A stretch of 64,000 nucleotides of DNA from positions 5,580,001 through 5,644,000 of the forward strand of contig NZ_CP102332.1 in the NCBI RefSeq assembly GCF_024600715.1. Direction: 5' to 3'. Of this stretch, positions 45,591-54,566 are shown one piece after another; positions within the stretch are counted from its first letter, which is position 1, and every line of letters starts with the position of its first letter. The stretch is from Streptomyces changanensis (GTDB lineage: Bacteria > Actinomycetota > Actinomycetes > Streptomycetales > Streptomycetaceae). The notes under the pieces were generated by a model that was not told where the DNA came from, made no database searches, and was given only the letters and a program-made list of their open reading frames with translations. Both the position numbers and the translations under genes were made by a program.

Positions 45591-47183
45591 ATGACCACCA
45601 CCTCGCGCCGCGCGCGCACCGGGACCGGCGACGGCCGCGACCCCTCCAGGGACGGCTGGCGCAACCGCGTCGAGGCGCACGTCCTCACCCACTACGAGCC
45701 CCTGTGGCGGGCCGTGCAGGGCAACCGCTGGCTCTACCGCACAACCAACGCCGCGCTGACGGACCTCGCCATCCTCAAGGCGCCGCCGCGCCCCAACCCG
45801 CTGAGCACACTGGCGCCCTACACCTCGTGGGCCTCCCTGACGGACCGCTCGTACGTCGGCCGGCACCTCCCTCCCGACACCGCGCCGCACCCGGGCCGCC
45901 CCGCCCCCACCCGGGCGGCGGAGCTCTTCCGCCGCGACGGCGAGGGCGCCACCTGCGCCCGCTCGACGGCGCTGCTGCCCGCCTTCGCCCAGTGGTTCAC
46001 CGACGGCTTCCTGCGCGGGCACGGCCGGGGCGGCGACCCCCGGCGCACCGACTCCCCGCACACCATCGACCTGGTGCAGCTGTACGGCGCGAACGCGGAG
46101 GCGACGGCGTGCCTGCGGGAGCTCGAGGGCGGACGGCTCAAGAGCCGCACGGTCGGCGGCGGCGAGTTCCCGCCGCTGCTGTGCGACCAGGGGCGGATCA
46201 AGGCGGAGTTCGAGGCGCTGAAGCCCGTCCGCTGGGAGGACGTCCCGGAGCAGCTGCGCGACACCGTGTTCGCGGCCGGCGGCGACCGGGCGCACGCCCA
46301 CCTCGGCCCCATGCTCGTCAACGTGCTGTTCCTCCGCGAGCACAACAGGATCGCCGGGCTGCTGACGCGTGCCCACCCCGCGTGGGACGACGAACGGGTC
46401 TTCCAGACCACCCGCAACATCCTCGTGGTGATGACGATCCGGCTGGTGCTGGAGGAGTACATCAACCACCTGACGCCCTTCCACTTCCGCTTCCGCCTCG
46501 ACCCACGGCGCACGGTCAGGTCCAGCTGGTACCGGGAGAACTGGTCGACGATCGAGTTCAGCCTGGTGTACCGCTGGCACAGCCTCATCCCGTCCACGTA
46601 CCGGATCGGCGGCCGGGACGTGCCGCTGCTCCACACCCTCGCCAACGGCCGGCTCATCGAGGAGCGCGGCATGGGGCCCCTCTTCGACGACCTGTCCCGC
46701 CAACCCGCCGGGCGCATGAGCCTGTTCAACACCGACCCCCTGCTCCTGCCCATCGAGGAGCGCAGCGTCGAGGTGAGCCGCGCGCTGGAGGTCGCCCCGT
46801 ACAACGACTACCGCGAGCACTTCGGCTTCCCGCGGGCGACCGACCTGCGCCAGGTGACGGGGGACCCGGCGGTGCTGGAAGCGCTGCACGACCTGTACGG
46901 CGGAGTCGACGAGCTGGACCTGTACGTCGGCATCTTCGCCGAGGACGCCCGCCACGGCAGCCTCTTCGGCAACCTGCTCGGGCGGATCATCGGCATCGAC
47001 TCGTTCTCGGAGGCCCTGACCAACCCGCTGCTGTCGCCCCGGCTGTTCACCGCGGCCACCTTCTCCCCCGAGGGGATCGACATCCTGCGCCGCACACGCA
47101 CCCTCTCCGACGTCGTCCACCGCAACCTCCCGGAGGACGACGGACGGTACCTCGTCTCGCTCGGCGTGAAGCGGACGCGGTAG
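45591..47183 (+). CDS. Animal cyclooxygenase-like haem peroxidase (fatty-acid dioxygenase)
   Basis: A 530-residue haem protein that I can follow against cyclooxygenase (COX) from end to end. Shared blocks include YTSWASLTDRSYVGRHLPP, IDLVQLYGANAEATACL, LKSRTVGGGEFPP, LFLREHNRIAGLLTRAHPAWDDERVFQTTR, and YNDYREHFGFP with ELYG-like LHDLYGGVDELDLYVG. The catalytic tyrosine and proximal haem His are kept as Y327-R-W-H330. The distal Gln is kept (Gln134 in FAQWFTD), but the distal His is Asp138. The EGF-like and membrane helices of COX are absent and there is no signal peptide. It likely adds O2 to unsaturated fatty acids. GAGGAGAG precedes the ATG, in an operon with the P450. Confidence 0.9.
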   Translation: MTTTSRRARTGTGDGRDPSRDGWRNRVEAHVLTHYEPLWRAVQGNRWLYRTTNAALTDLAILKAPPRPNPLSTLAPYTSWASLTDRSYVGRHLPPDTAPHPGRPAPTRAAELFRRDGEGATCARSTALLPAFAQWFTDGFLRGHGRGGDPRRTDSPHTIDLVQLYGANAEATACLRELEGGRLKSRTVGGGEFPPLLCDQGRIKAEFEALKPVRWEDVPEQLRDTVFAAGGDRAHAHLGPMLVNVLFLREHNRIAGLLTRAHPAWDDERVFQTTRNILVVMTIRLVLEEYINHLTPFHFRFRLDPRRTVRSSWYRENWSTIEFSLVYRWHSLIPSTYRIGGRDVPLLHTLANGRLIEERGMGPLFDDLSRQPAGRMSLFNTDPLLLPIEERSVEVSRALEVAPYNDYREHFGFPRATDLRQVTGDPAVLEALHDLYGGVDELDLYVGIFAEDARHGSLFGNLLGRIIGIDSFSEALTNPLLSPRLFTAATFSPEGIDILRRTRTLSDVVHRNLPEDDGRYLVSLGVKRTR

Positions 47184-47330
47184 CGGACGGCCGGGCCGGC
47201 GCGCCGGGTCCCGGCCGGTGGTCGGGGCCGGGCACCACCGCGTACTGTCCGGGCCTCCGCACCGGTCGGAGCGGACACGAGGACCGGGACCCACCCCGTC
47301 AGGGCCCCCGGGGCCGGCGCCCGCCCCGCG

Positions 47331-47366
47331 GGCCGTCGGCGGGCCCGGCCCGGCCCGCCGACGGCC
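47331..47366. terminator. Two-way terminator between peroxidase and SecDF genes
   Basis: A perfect 14-bp stem (47331-47344 with 47353-47366) with an eight-base loop lies between the convergent genes, four bases from the SecDF stop. Confidence 0.75.
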
Positions 47367-47370
47367 GGGG

Positions 47371-49695
47371 TCAGACCACGGCTCCGTGGCGGTCGCGGGA
47401 CCGCGCCGTACGGTCCCCGCCCGACGGTTCCCCGTCCCGCGAGCGGTTCGGGAACCGCTCCTGGAGCAGCACGGTCACCGGCATCGCGGTGAACACCGTC
47501 GACGCCATGCCCGCCACGACTCCCGCCAGCAGCGCCACGGCGAAGTCGGCGAGCGAGTCCCCACCCAGGAACGCCAGGGCGACCAGGACGAACAGCGCGC
47601 CCATGCCGGTGTTCACCGTCCGCGGCATCGTCTGCGCCACCGCCCGGTCCGCCAGCTCCGCCCACCCCGCCGACGTGCCGGTACGGCGCAGCTCCCGCAG
47701 CCGGTCCAGGACCACCACCGTGTCGTTGACCGAGTACCCGACGACCGTGAGCAGCGCGGCGAGGAAGACACTGTCCACGGGCTTGCCCCACCAGGCGAAG
47801 AGCCCCACCACGAGCAGCACGTCGTGCGCCATCGCCACCACCGCCGCCGCCGCGAACGTCCAGCGGAAGCGGACGGAGAGGTAGAGGAGTTGCGCCCCGA
47901 TCGCCAGCCCGAGGGCGAGGAGGGCGTACGTGCGCAGTTCGCTGCCGAGGCTGGGGCCGATCCGGTCGTCGCGCTCGACCTCCACCGCGCCGGCGACCCG
48001 CGTGAGCGCCTCCCGGATGCGCCGCTGCTCGTCGTCGCCGGTCTCCTTGGTGCGTACGGACACGTCGTTTTCCCCCGTGGTCTGCACCACCGCGTGCGGG
48101 AACCCGGCGTCGACGACCGCCGCGCGGGCGGCGTCCGCGTCGACGGGGTGCTCGGCCGTGTACTGCGCGACCCGCCCGCCGGTGAACTCGACGCCGAGCT
48201 CCAGGCCGCGCACGCCGATCCCGCCCACGGCGAGCACCACCAGACCGGCGCAGACGCCCAGCCAGCGCCGCCGGTGGCGCATCAACCGCGGCGGCCGCCG
48301 CACGAGCCGCGCGCGCAGTCGACCGGTGGTGGCCATGCCGGTGAGGGCGGGCCGCCGGGCGACACACCGCCGGGACACCGCCCATTCGGCGAGCAGCCGC
48401 GTGATCAGCATGGCCGAGACCATGGAGGCGAGCACGCCGATCGCGAGGGTGACCCCGAAGCCCTTCACCGGCCCGGTCGCGAACACGAAGAGCAGGCCGG
48501 CGGCGAGCAGCGTCGTCACGTTCGAGTCGGCGACCGCGCTCCACGCCTTCGTGAACCCGGTGCGCAACGGGCGCCGCAGGTCGCGGACCGCGCCGCGCGA
48601 CCCGCCGCCTGGCCTCGTGTACTCCTCCCGGGCCCGTTCGAAGACGAGGACGTTGGCGTCGACGGCGATGCCGATGGCGAGGACGAAACCGGCCAGGCCC
48701 GGAAGCGTCAGCGTCGCGCCGAGCGCGACCACGGCGGCGTACGACAGCAGCCCGTACAGCCCGAGGGCGAGGGTGGCCAGCAGACCGAGCAGCCGGTACA
48801 CGACGACGATGAAGACCCCCGTGCAGACGAGCCCGATGACCGCGGCGAGCGCGCTGGCCCTGATCGCCTCGGCGCCGAGCGTGGGGCCGACGGTGCTCTG
48901 CTCGACGGTCGTCACGGGCACCGGCAGGGCACCCCCCTTCACCAGGGCCGCGAGGTCACGCGCCTCACCGGCCGAGAAGCCGCCCGTGACCTGGGCCGCG
49001 CCACCGGTGATCCCCGCCCGGCAGGCCACGCCGCTCTGCATCCCGGGCGCGGAGACGATCCGGTCGTCGAGGACCATCGCCACCCTCCGGGCGGGATCCG
49101 ACGGCGCGGCACACGCCGCTTCCCCCGTGAGCCGCGCCCAGGCGTCGGCGGCTCCGCCGCGGAAGGTGAGGTCGACCGTCCAGCCGAGGCCCGACCGGGT
49201 GTCGAACACCGCCTCGGCGTCCTCGACCCCGTCGCCCGTCAGGGCCGGCGGGCCCAGCCGCAGGAGGGCGCCGGGCGTGTCGGGGTCGGCGAGGACGCGC
49301 GAGCCGTCGGCCGCCGGGCCGCCGGCGGGGCCCGCGGTGGCCCCGGTGACGGCGTGGAAGGTGAGTTGCGCGGTGCGGCCGATGACCTCGGCGGCCTGGC
49401 GCGGGTCCCGCACTCCGGGGAGTTCGACGACGATGCGGCGTTCCCCGGAGCGGACGAGCGAGGGTTCGGCCACGCCCAGGCCGTCGACCCGGCGGCGCAA
49501 CACCTCCAGCGCACGGTCGGTGGCGGCCGCGTCGGCGCGCACGGTGGGCGAGTCCCGGGTCTCCAGGACGATGCGGGTCCCGCCGCGCAGATCGAGTCCC
49601 AGGCGGGCGGGTGTGGTGAGGGCGACGTAGAGGGAGACGCCGACGACGGCGAGCGCGACGAGCGCGCGCCAGAACGTGGCACGGCGAGATGACAT
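47371..49695 (-). CDS. secDF: Fused protein-export membrane protein SecDF
   Basis: A 774-residue single chain. The SecD half (1-430) has TPARLGLDLRGGTRIVLE, the P1 domain with GLGVAEPSLVRSGERRIVVELPG, and the proton-path segment GIAVDANVLVFERAREEY. The SecF half (about 450-750) has GLELGVEFTGG and TVVGYSVNDTVVVLDRLREL. About twelve transmembrane helices are present. It uses proton flow to pull secreted proteins from SecYEG. Streptomyces usually also have separate secD and secF next to yajC; the absence of yajC and the relA-ruv genes here suggests this is the extra, fused copy. The start is MSSRRATFWRALVAL at 49695. Confidence 0.93.
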   Translation of the reverse strand: MSSRRATFWRALVALAVVGVSLYVALTTPARLGLDLRGGTRIVLETRDSPTVRADAAATDRALEVLRRRVDGLGVAEPSLVRSGERRIVVELPGVRDPRQAAEVIGRTAQLTFHAVTGATAGPAGGPAADGSRVLADPDTPGALLRLGPPALTGDGVEDAEAVFDTRSGLGWTVDLTFRGGAADAWARLTGEAACAAPSDPARRVAMVLDDRIVSAPGMQSGVACRAGITGGAAQVTGGFSAGEARDLAALVKGGALPVPVTTVEQSTVGPTLGAEAIRASALAAVIGLVCTGVFIVVVYRLLGLLATLALGLYGLLSYAAVVALGATLTLPGLAGFVLAIGIAVDANVLVFERAREEYTRPGGGSRGAVRDLRRPLRTGFTKAWSAVADSNVTTLLAAGLLFVFATGPVKGFGVTLAIGVLASMVSAMLITRLLAEWAVSRRCVARRPALTGMATTGRLRARLVRRPPRLMRHRRRWLGVCAGLVVLAVGGIGVRGLELGVEFTGGRVAQYTAEHPVDADAARAAVVDAGFPHAVVQTTGENDVSVRTKETGDDEQRRIREALTRVAGAVEVERDDRIGPSLGSELRTYALLALGLAIGAQLLYLSVRFRWTFAAAAVVAMAHDVLLVVGLFAWWGKPVDSVFLAALLTVVGYSVNDTVVVLDRLRELRRTGTSAGWAELADRAVAQTMPRTVNTGMGALFVLVALAFLGGDSLADFAVALLAGVVAGMASTVFTAMPVTVLLQERFPNRSRDGEPSGGDRTARSRDRHGAVV

Positions 49696-49881
49696 GAGTA
49701 CTCCACGGGCGGTCCACGGGAGCCCGGCCGCCCGCCGCTGCGGGGCGGGCGGCCGGGCCCGGGGACGGGCGGACGCAGGGGAAGCGCGCCTCGGGGGGCA
49801 CCGGCCGTCACGGCCGGATGCCCCACCGCCCCCGGGTCGCGGGCATGCCGCGGACTCCCGGGACGGCGGGCGCGTGGAACG

Positions 49882-50286
49882 TCAGCTGTCCGGGGAGGAC
49901 GGAGGGCCGCGGATGTACCGCGGGTCGTGGGTACCGCGGGGCGGGCCCCGCTCCTGGCACGGCCCGCAGGCCGCCACGCCGCGCAACGGCGCCGGCGGGA
50001 ACGCGTCCACGGGCAGGGCCGCGGCGGGCGGCTCACCGGGCGGCCGTACGGTGTGCTCCCGGGCCGTCGTCCTCGGTGAGGCCGCGTCCGACACGGCGGA
50101 GTCCGGCGCGGGCCGGGCACCGGGGCGCACGACGTCGGCGCGTGCGGAAGCGGTGGGGAGCGCGACCGGACCGGCGGCGGCGTGGGCGGCCGGGGCCGTG
50201 CCGAACAGGACCAGGACCAGGGACCAGGCCGCCAGGAGCACGGACGGCAGGGCACCCGCGACGGTCAGGCGCGCACGTCTGCCCAT
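49882..50286 (-). CDS. Small secreted Pro-rich protein of unknown function
   Basis: A 134-residue protein beginning MGRRARLTVAGALPSVLLAA, with a signal peptide ending near AHAAAG (about residue 36). The mature part is Pro/Ala/Arg-rich with a CGPC motif and the end HDPRYIRGPPSSPDS. I recall conserved streptomycete proteins with this ending but not their function. It lies upstream of secDF on the same strand (186-base gap). From 50287 to 50800 I see only a gene-poor promoter region for the next operon. Confidence 0.7.
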   Translation of the reverse strand: MGRRARLTVAGALPSVLLAAWSLVLVLFGTAPAAHAAAGPVALPTASARADVVRPGARPAPDSAVSDAASPRTTAREHTVRPPGEPPAAALPVDAFPPAPLRGVAACGPCQERGPPRGTHDPRYIRGPPSSPDS

Positions 50287-50818
50287 CTCCGCCCCCGCCC
50301 CTGCCCTCGTCCCGTCGCGCCGCCGAACGCCGGTGCGACGGCCCACTGTAGCGAGACCCCGCGACAGGTACACGCCCCCGCGCGGTGCGCCCCCGGCCGG
50401 CGGACGGGACCGCCCCGACCCGTACCCGGACACGCGAGGAACCCCGTCGCGCGGGCGCCCGCGGCTCCCGCCCACCTTCCCTGGACCGGACCGGCGCGGG
50501 ACAGCCGCCGGCGCCGACGGCCCCGAGGCCGGGGGGTCCTGAAGCCGGGGCCCGCTCGTGGCCGCACAGCCGGGAGGGCGATGCGGCGGGTTCCGCTTGT
50601 ACGATGCCCGCGACGTGCTTGACGTGCCCCGTGGGCAGCGGGGTTCCGGATCGCGTCCCGCCCGGCGGGCGGGGCACACCGACGTCGTGACGACCGAGAA
50701 GGGATACGCCGGGACGGGCGTCGCGGACCTGCGCCCGGGGCAGCCGGGATTCGGGGCAGGCCCGCGGGAGCCCGGGCCCGTCGGTGGGGGAGAGCGTGGG
50801 ATGTGGGAGCGTGAGCCG

Positions 50819-52120
50819 GTGAGTGAGACGACTGCGCGACGCCTGCAATACCGCTCGGACGGCCCGGAAGACGCCCCTGTCCTGGTCCTGGGGCCCTCCC
50901 TCGGGACCACCTGGCACATGTGGGACCGGCAGACGCCCGAGCTCACCGCGCGCTGGCGCGTCGTCCGGTTCGACCTGCCGGGGCACGGCGGCGCCCCCGC
51001 CGAACCCGTCTCCTCCGTCGGTGAGCTCGCCGACCGGCTGCTCGCCACCCTCGACGACCTCGGCGTCGCGCGCTTCGGGTACGCCGGGTCCGACCTCGGC
51101 GCCGCCGTCGGCGCGGACCTGGCCCTGCGCGCCCCGCAGCGCCTCGCCTCCCTCGCCCTCGTCGCCGCCTCGCCCCGCTTCGCGACCGCCGACGAATACC
51201 GACAGCGCGGGGTCGTCGTCCGCGCCAACGGGCTGGAGCCGATGGCGCGCCTCGCCCCCGGCCAGTGGTTCACCCAGACCTTCGCCGCCGCCCAGCCCGC
51301 CATCGTCGACTGGGCCGTGCAGATGGTCCGCACCACCCACGCCGGCTGCTACATCGCCGCGTGCGAGGCGCTCGCCACCTTCGACGTACGGGCCGACCTC
51401 GGCAGGATCGGCGTCCCGACGCTCGTCCTCGTCGGCGCCGACGACCGGGTCACCGGACCGGCCGAGGCGCGCACCCTCGTCGCGGGCATCCCCGACGCCC
51501 GGCTCGCGGTCGTCCCCGGCGCCGCCCACCTCGCCCCCGTCGAACAGCCGGCCGCCGTCACCGACCTGCTCGTACGGCACTTCTCCAGCGCCTGGCACGA
51601 CACCCTGGCCGCCGTCCCCGTACCGCCCCAGGTCACCGCCGCCTTCACGCCCGCCCCCGCCGCGCCCCCCGGGGCCGTCCCCGCCGCGCAGCCCGTCGCC
51701 GCGCCGGCCGCCGCCCCGGAGCAGCCGCCCGCCCACCGCCCCGACCCGTACGACGAGGGCCTGCGGGTCCGCCGCGAGGTGCTCGGCGACGCCCACGTGG
51801 ACCGCGCCCTCGCCGCCGCCGACGACTTCACCGGCGACTTCCAGGAGTTGGTGACCCGTTACGCCTGGGGCGAGGTGTGGACCCGCGACGGCCTCGACCG
51901 CCGCACCCGCAGCTGTGTCACCCTCACCGCCCTCGCCGCCCGCGGCCACCTCGACGAACTCGCCTTCCACACCCGAGCCGCCCTGCGCAACGGGCTGACC
52001 CCCGCCGAGATCCGCGAGGTGCTCCTCCAGACCGCCGTGTACTGCGGCGTCCCCGCGGCCAACTCCGCCTTCCGGGTGGCCGCCCGGGTCATCGCGGAGG
52101 AGACCACCCTCGAACCCTGA
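50819..52120 (+). CDS. pcaL: 3-Oxoadipate enol-lactonase / 4-carboxymuconolactone decarboxylase fusion
   Basis: A 433-residue two-domain enzyme for steps four and five of the protocatechuate branch of the beta-ketoadipate pathway. The N-terminal hydrolase (1-265) has LGPSLGTTWHMWDRQ, GHGGAP, a Ser-lacking-looking elbow in GYAGSDLGAAVGADLA, PTLVLVGADDRVT and the His in GAAHLAPVE. An Ala/Pro linker (about 280-310) joins it to the decarboxylase (about 320-433): YAWGEVWTRDGLDRRTRS and LQTAVYCGVPAANSAF. ATG 50801, in frame and six codons upstream, is an equal start candidate. It stands apart from other pca genes, so it may be an orphan copy. Confidence 0.88.
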   Translation: MSETTARRLQYRSDGPEDAPVLVLGPSLGTTWHMWDRQTPELTARWRVVRFDLPGHGGAPAEPVSSVGELADRLLATLDDLGVARFGYAGSDLGAAVGADLALRAPQRLASLALVAASPRFATADEYRQRGVVVRANGLEPMARLAPGQWFTQTFAAAQPAIVDWAVQMVRTTHAGCYIAACEALATFDVRADLGRIGVPTLVLVGADDRVTGPAEARTLVAGIPDARLAVVPGAAHLAPVEQPAAVTDLLVRHFSSAWHDTLAAVPVPPQVTAAFTPAPAAPPGAVPAAQPVAAPAAAPEQPPAHRPDPYDEGLRVRREVLGDAHVDRALAAADDFTGDFQELVTRYAWGEVWTRDGLDRRTRSCVTLTALAARGHLDELAFHTRAALRNGLTPAEIREVLLQTAVYCGVPAANSAFRVAARVIAEETTLEP

Positions 52121-52163
52121 CCTCCCGCCCACGGGACGCCCGGGACCGGGGCAGGATGGGCCC

Positions 52164-52796
52164 ATGAAGCTGACGAAGAAAGCCCACGCCTGCGTACGGC
52201 TGGAGAAGGACGGACGGACCCTCGTCATCGACCCGGGCGGGTTCAGCGAGGAGGACGCGGCGCTCGGCGCCGACGCGATCCTCGTCACCCACGAACACGC
52301 CGACCACTTCGACGAGGGACGGCTGCGCGCCGGCCTGGAGGCCGACCCGGCCGCCGAGATCTGGACGCTCCGCAGCGTCGCCGAGCAGCTGGCCGCCGCC
52401 TTCCCCGGCCGGGTCCACACCGTCGGCCACGGGGACACCTTCACCGCCGCCGGCTTCGAGGTGGAGGTGCACGGCGAACTCCACGCGGTCATCCACCCGG
52501 ACATCCCGCGCGTCACCAACGTCGGCTACCTCATCGACGGGTCCGTCTTCCACCCCGGCGACGCGCTGACCGTTCCCGAGCGGCCCGTGGACACGCTGTT
52601 CCTGCCGGTCATGGCACCGTGGAACAAGATCAGCGAGGTGATCGACTACGTGCGGGAGGTGAAGCCGCGGCAGGCCATCGACGTCCACGACGCGCTGCTC
52701 ACGCCGCTCGCCCGGCCGATCTACGACCGGCAGATCGGCGCCCTCGGCGGGACCGACCACCGGCGGCTGACGGCCGGGGCGTACACCGAGCTGTGA
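52164..52796 (+). CDS. Metallo-beta-lactamase-fold hydrolase (UlaG-like)
   Basis: A 210-residue protein with the metal-binding motif VTHEHADHFDEG (HxHxDH, residues about 46-51), an Asp in FHPGDALTVP (about 133) and a further His in AIDVHDALLTP (about 175). It begins MKLTKKAHACVRLEKDGRTL, the typical opening of the small RNase Z/UlaG-like group. The substrate is unknown. It is 43 bases behind pcaL and 37 bases before xthA, so the three could share a transcript, but no functional link is evident. Confidence 0.88.
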   Translation: MKLTKKAHACVRLEKDGRTLVIDPGGFSEEDAALGADAILVTHEHADHFDEGRLRAGLEADPAAEIWTLRSVAEQLAAAFPGRVHTVGHGDTFTAAGFEVEVHGELHAVIHPDIPRVTNVGYLIDGSVFHPGDALTVPERPVDTLFLPVMAPWNKISEVIDYVREVKPRQAIDVHDALLTPLARPIYDRQIGALGGTDHRRLTAGAYTEL

Positions 52797-52833
52797 GGGC
52801 GGGCTGTCGGACCCCGCCGTTAGGCTGTCCGAC

Positions 52834-53613
52834 ATGCGTATCGCCACCTGGAACGTCAACTCGATCACCGCTCGGCTGCCGCGTCTGCTGGCCTGGCTGG
52901 AGAGCAGCGGCACGGACGTGCTGTGCGTCCAGGAGACCAAGTGCACCGCCGAGCAGTTCCCCGCCGCGGAGCTGCGGGAGCTGGGCTACGAGTCGGCGGT
53001 GAACGCCACCGGCCGGTGGAACGGCGTGGCCGTGGTCTCCCGGGTCGGCCTCGACGACGTCGTGCGCGGCCTGCCCGGGGGGCCCGAGTACGAGGGCGTG
53101 CAGGAGCCGCGGGCGATCTCCGCGACCTGCGGCCCCGTGCGGGTCTGGTCGGTGTACGTGCCGAACGGCCGCGAGGTCGCCCACGACCACTACGCGTACA
53201 AGCTGCGCTGGCTGGAGGCGCTGAAGGGAGCCGTCGCCGAGGACGCGGCGGGCCCCCGGCCCTTCGCCGTGCTCGGCGACTTCAACATCGCCCCGACCGA
53301 CGACGACGTCTTCGACCGCTCCCTCTTCGAGGGGTCGACCCACGTCACCGAGCCCGAGCGCGCCGCCCTGGAGGGGCTGCGCGGGGCGGGCCTGGCCGAC
53401 GTCGTCCCGCGCCCCCTGAAGTACGACCACCCGTACACGTACTGGGACTACCGCCAGCTCTGCTTCCCGAAGAACCGCGGCATGCGGATCGACCTGGTCT
53501 ACGGGAACGAGCCGTTCGCCTCGGCGGTCGGCGACAGCTACGTGGACCGCGAGGAGCGCAAGGGCAAGGGCGCGTCCGACCACGCCCCGGTCGTCGTGGA
53601 CCTGAAGCTCTGA
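52834..53613 (+). CDS. xthA: Exodeoxyribonuclease III
   Basis: A 259-residue Mg2+-dependent AP endonuclease and 3'-5' exonuclease for base-excision repair. MRIATWNVNSITARLPRLL starts with the catalytic Asn, VLCVQETKC holds the metal Glu (about 36), VYVPNGREV the Tyr, LGDFNIAPTDDDVFD the Asp/Asn pair (about 149-151), and GKGASDHAPVVVDL the catalytic Asp-His near the end. All catalytic residues are present and the length is normal. Confidence 0.95.
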   Translation: MRIATWNVNSITARLPRLLAWLESSGTDVLCVQETKCTAEQFPAAELRELGYESAVNATGRWNGVAVVSRVGLDDVVRGLPGGPEYEGVQEPRAISATCGPVRVWSVYVPNGREVAHDHYAYKLRWLEALKGAVAEDAAGPRPFAVLGDFNIAPTDDDVFDRSLFEGSTHVTEPERAALEGLRGAGLADVVPRPLKYDHPYTYWDYRQLCFPKNRGMRIDLVYGNEPFASAVGDSYVDREERKGKGASDHAPVVVDLKL

Positions 53614-53757
53614 GGGCGAGCGCCTCCGCGGGCCCCCGCCGCCCCGAGGGCGCGCGTGGGCGCGGCGGGCCGGCATGACCCGGGAGGGGTGTTTCCCCGG
53701 GGCCGTCCGGCGCGTGCCCAGTGGTGCGCCGGGCGCGCGGAGTGCGACGCTGGCGGT

Positions 53758-54201
53758 ATGAACATCCCCTTCCTGGACTCCTGGCGCAGACGGCGCGGCG
53801 GCGAGCGGACCACGGTGCTCGTCTCCGCCTTCGAGCGCGACCCGGAGGGTGCCGCCGGTCTGCTCGCCGAGTGCGCGCTGCTGCGCGCCCGGGCCCAGGA
53901 GGCGGGTGTTCTCCTCGACGACACGCCCCGCTCGCTGGAGGCGCTCGACCAACTGCCGCCGCGCTGGCGGGAGGACCCCGAGGAGCTGCCGTGGGTGGGC
54001 AACGACGCCGGGCTCTACCTGGGCACGGTCATCGTGCGCACGGTGCCGGGCGCCGTGTGGGACGTGCTCCCCGGCGGCCGGGCCGTCGTCCGGCTCGCCT
54101 CCGGGCGGGAGATCGACGTCGTCGGGGCGGGACTCGACTGGGCGATCACCGGCTCCCCGCAGCTCTCCCAGACGTACGGCGAGGCCGCCGAGGGGAGGTA
54201 G
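53758..54201 (+). CDS. Conserved Streptomyces protein (possibly DUF6278)
   Basis: A 147-residue protein beginning MNIPFLDSWRRRRGGERTTV. It is soluble, with acidic helices and a compact C-terminal strand region (VIVRTVPGAVWDVLPGGRAV, REIDVVGAGLDWA). I recall such proteins directly behind xthA in streptomycetes (I believe DUF6278), which fits here, 145 bases after xthA. Function unknown. Confidence 0.75.
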   Translation: MNIPFLDSWRRRRGGERTTVLVSAFERDPEGAAGLLAECALLRARAQEAGVLLDDTPRSLEALDQLPPRWREDPEELPWVGNDAGLYLGTVIVRTVPGAVWDVLPGGRAVVRLASGREIDVVGAGLDWAITGSPQLSQTYGEAAEGR

Positions 54202-54503
54202 GGCGATGGGCGTTCCGCCCGTATCGCCCCGCTTCATCATCCAATACCGCTAATGCACGATATCCGTGTCGGGCGGTGAAGTGCCTTGTTCCGCTGGATA
54301 GTTTGCCTTGACCTCGACACCTGGGAATGGGGCAGGCAGCGCATGGCCGACGGGCGCACCGTGGAGTACCGCACCCCCGTGGAAGTCCGCCCCTCCGGGT
54401 CGGGCCGCCGGGCGCGGGGCGTCCCCTGCCCGATCCCCGCCCGCTGAGCGGGCCCGGGGCCCCGGCCGCGCGCGCCCGCGCGCCGACCGGGCCGACGGAC
54501 GCC

Positions 54504-54533
54504 GCCGCCCCTCCTGCGGAGGGGAGGGGCGGC
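54504..54533. terminator. Hairpin before the peptidase stop
   Basis: An 11-bp perfect stem (54504-54514 with 54523-54533) lies 34 bases beyond the end of the minus-strand peptidase gene. The rest of 54202-54566 shows no gene. It does contain a less GC-rich patch at 54230-54310 whose role I cannot name. Confidence 0.65.
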
Positions 54534-54566
54534 GCGGGGCCGAGCCCGCCCGGCAGCGGCCGGTGA

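Noticed and set aside
44183..47183. Calling the pair prostaglandin and prostacyclin synthases
   Set aside because: Similarity of motifs does not give the substrate, and Streptomyces do not make arachidonate as a rule; only fatty-acid oxygenase and peroxide-rearranging P450 are claimed.
54230..54310. Lower-GC patch as a tRNA or small RNA gene
   Set aside because: No cloverleaf, no conserved TTCRANY loop and no promoter-terminator pair were found.
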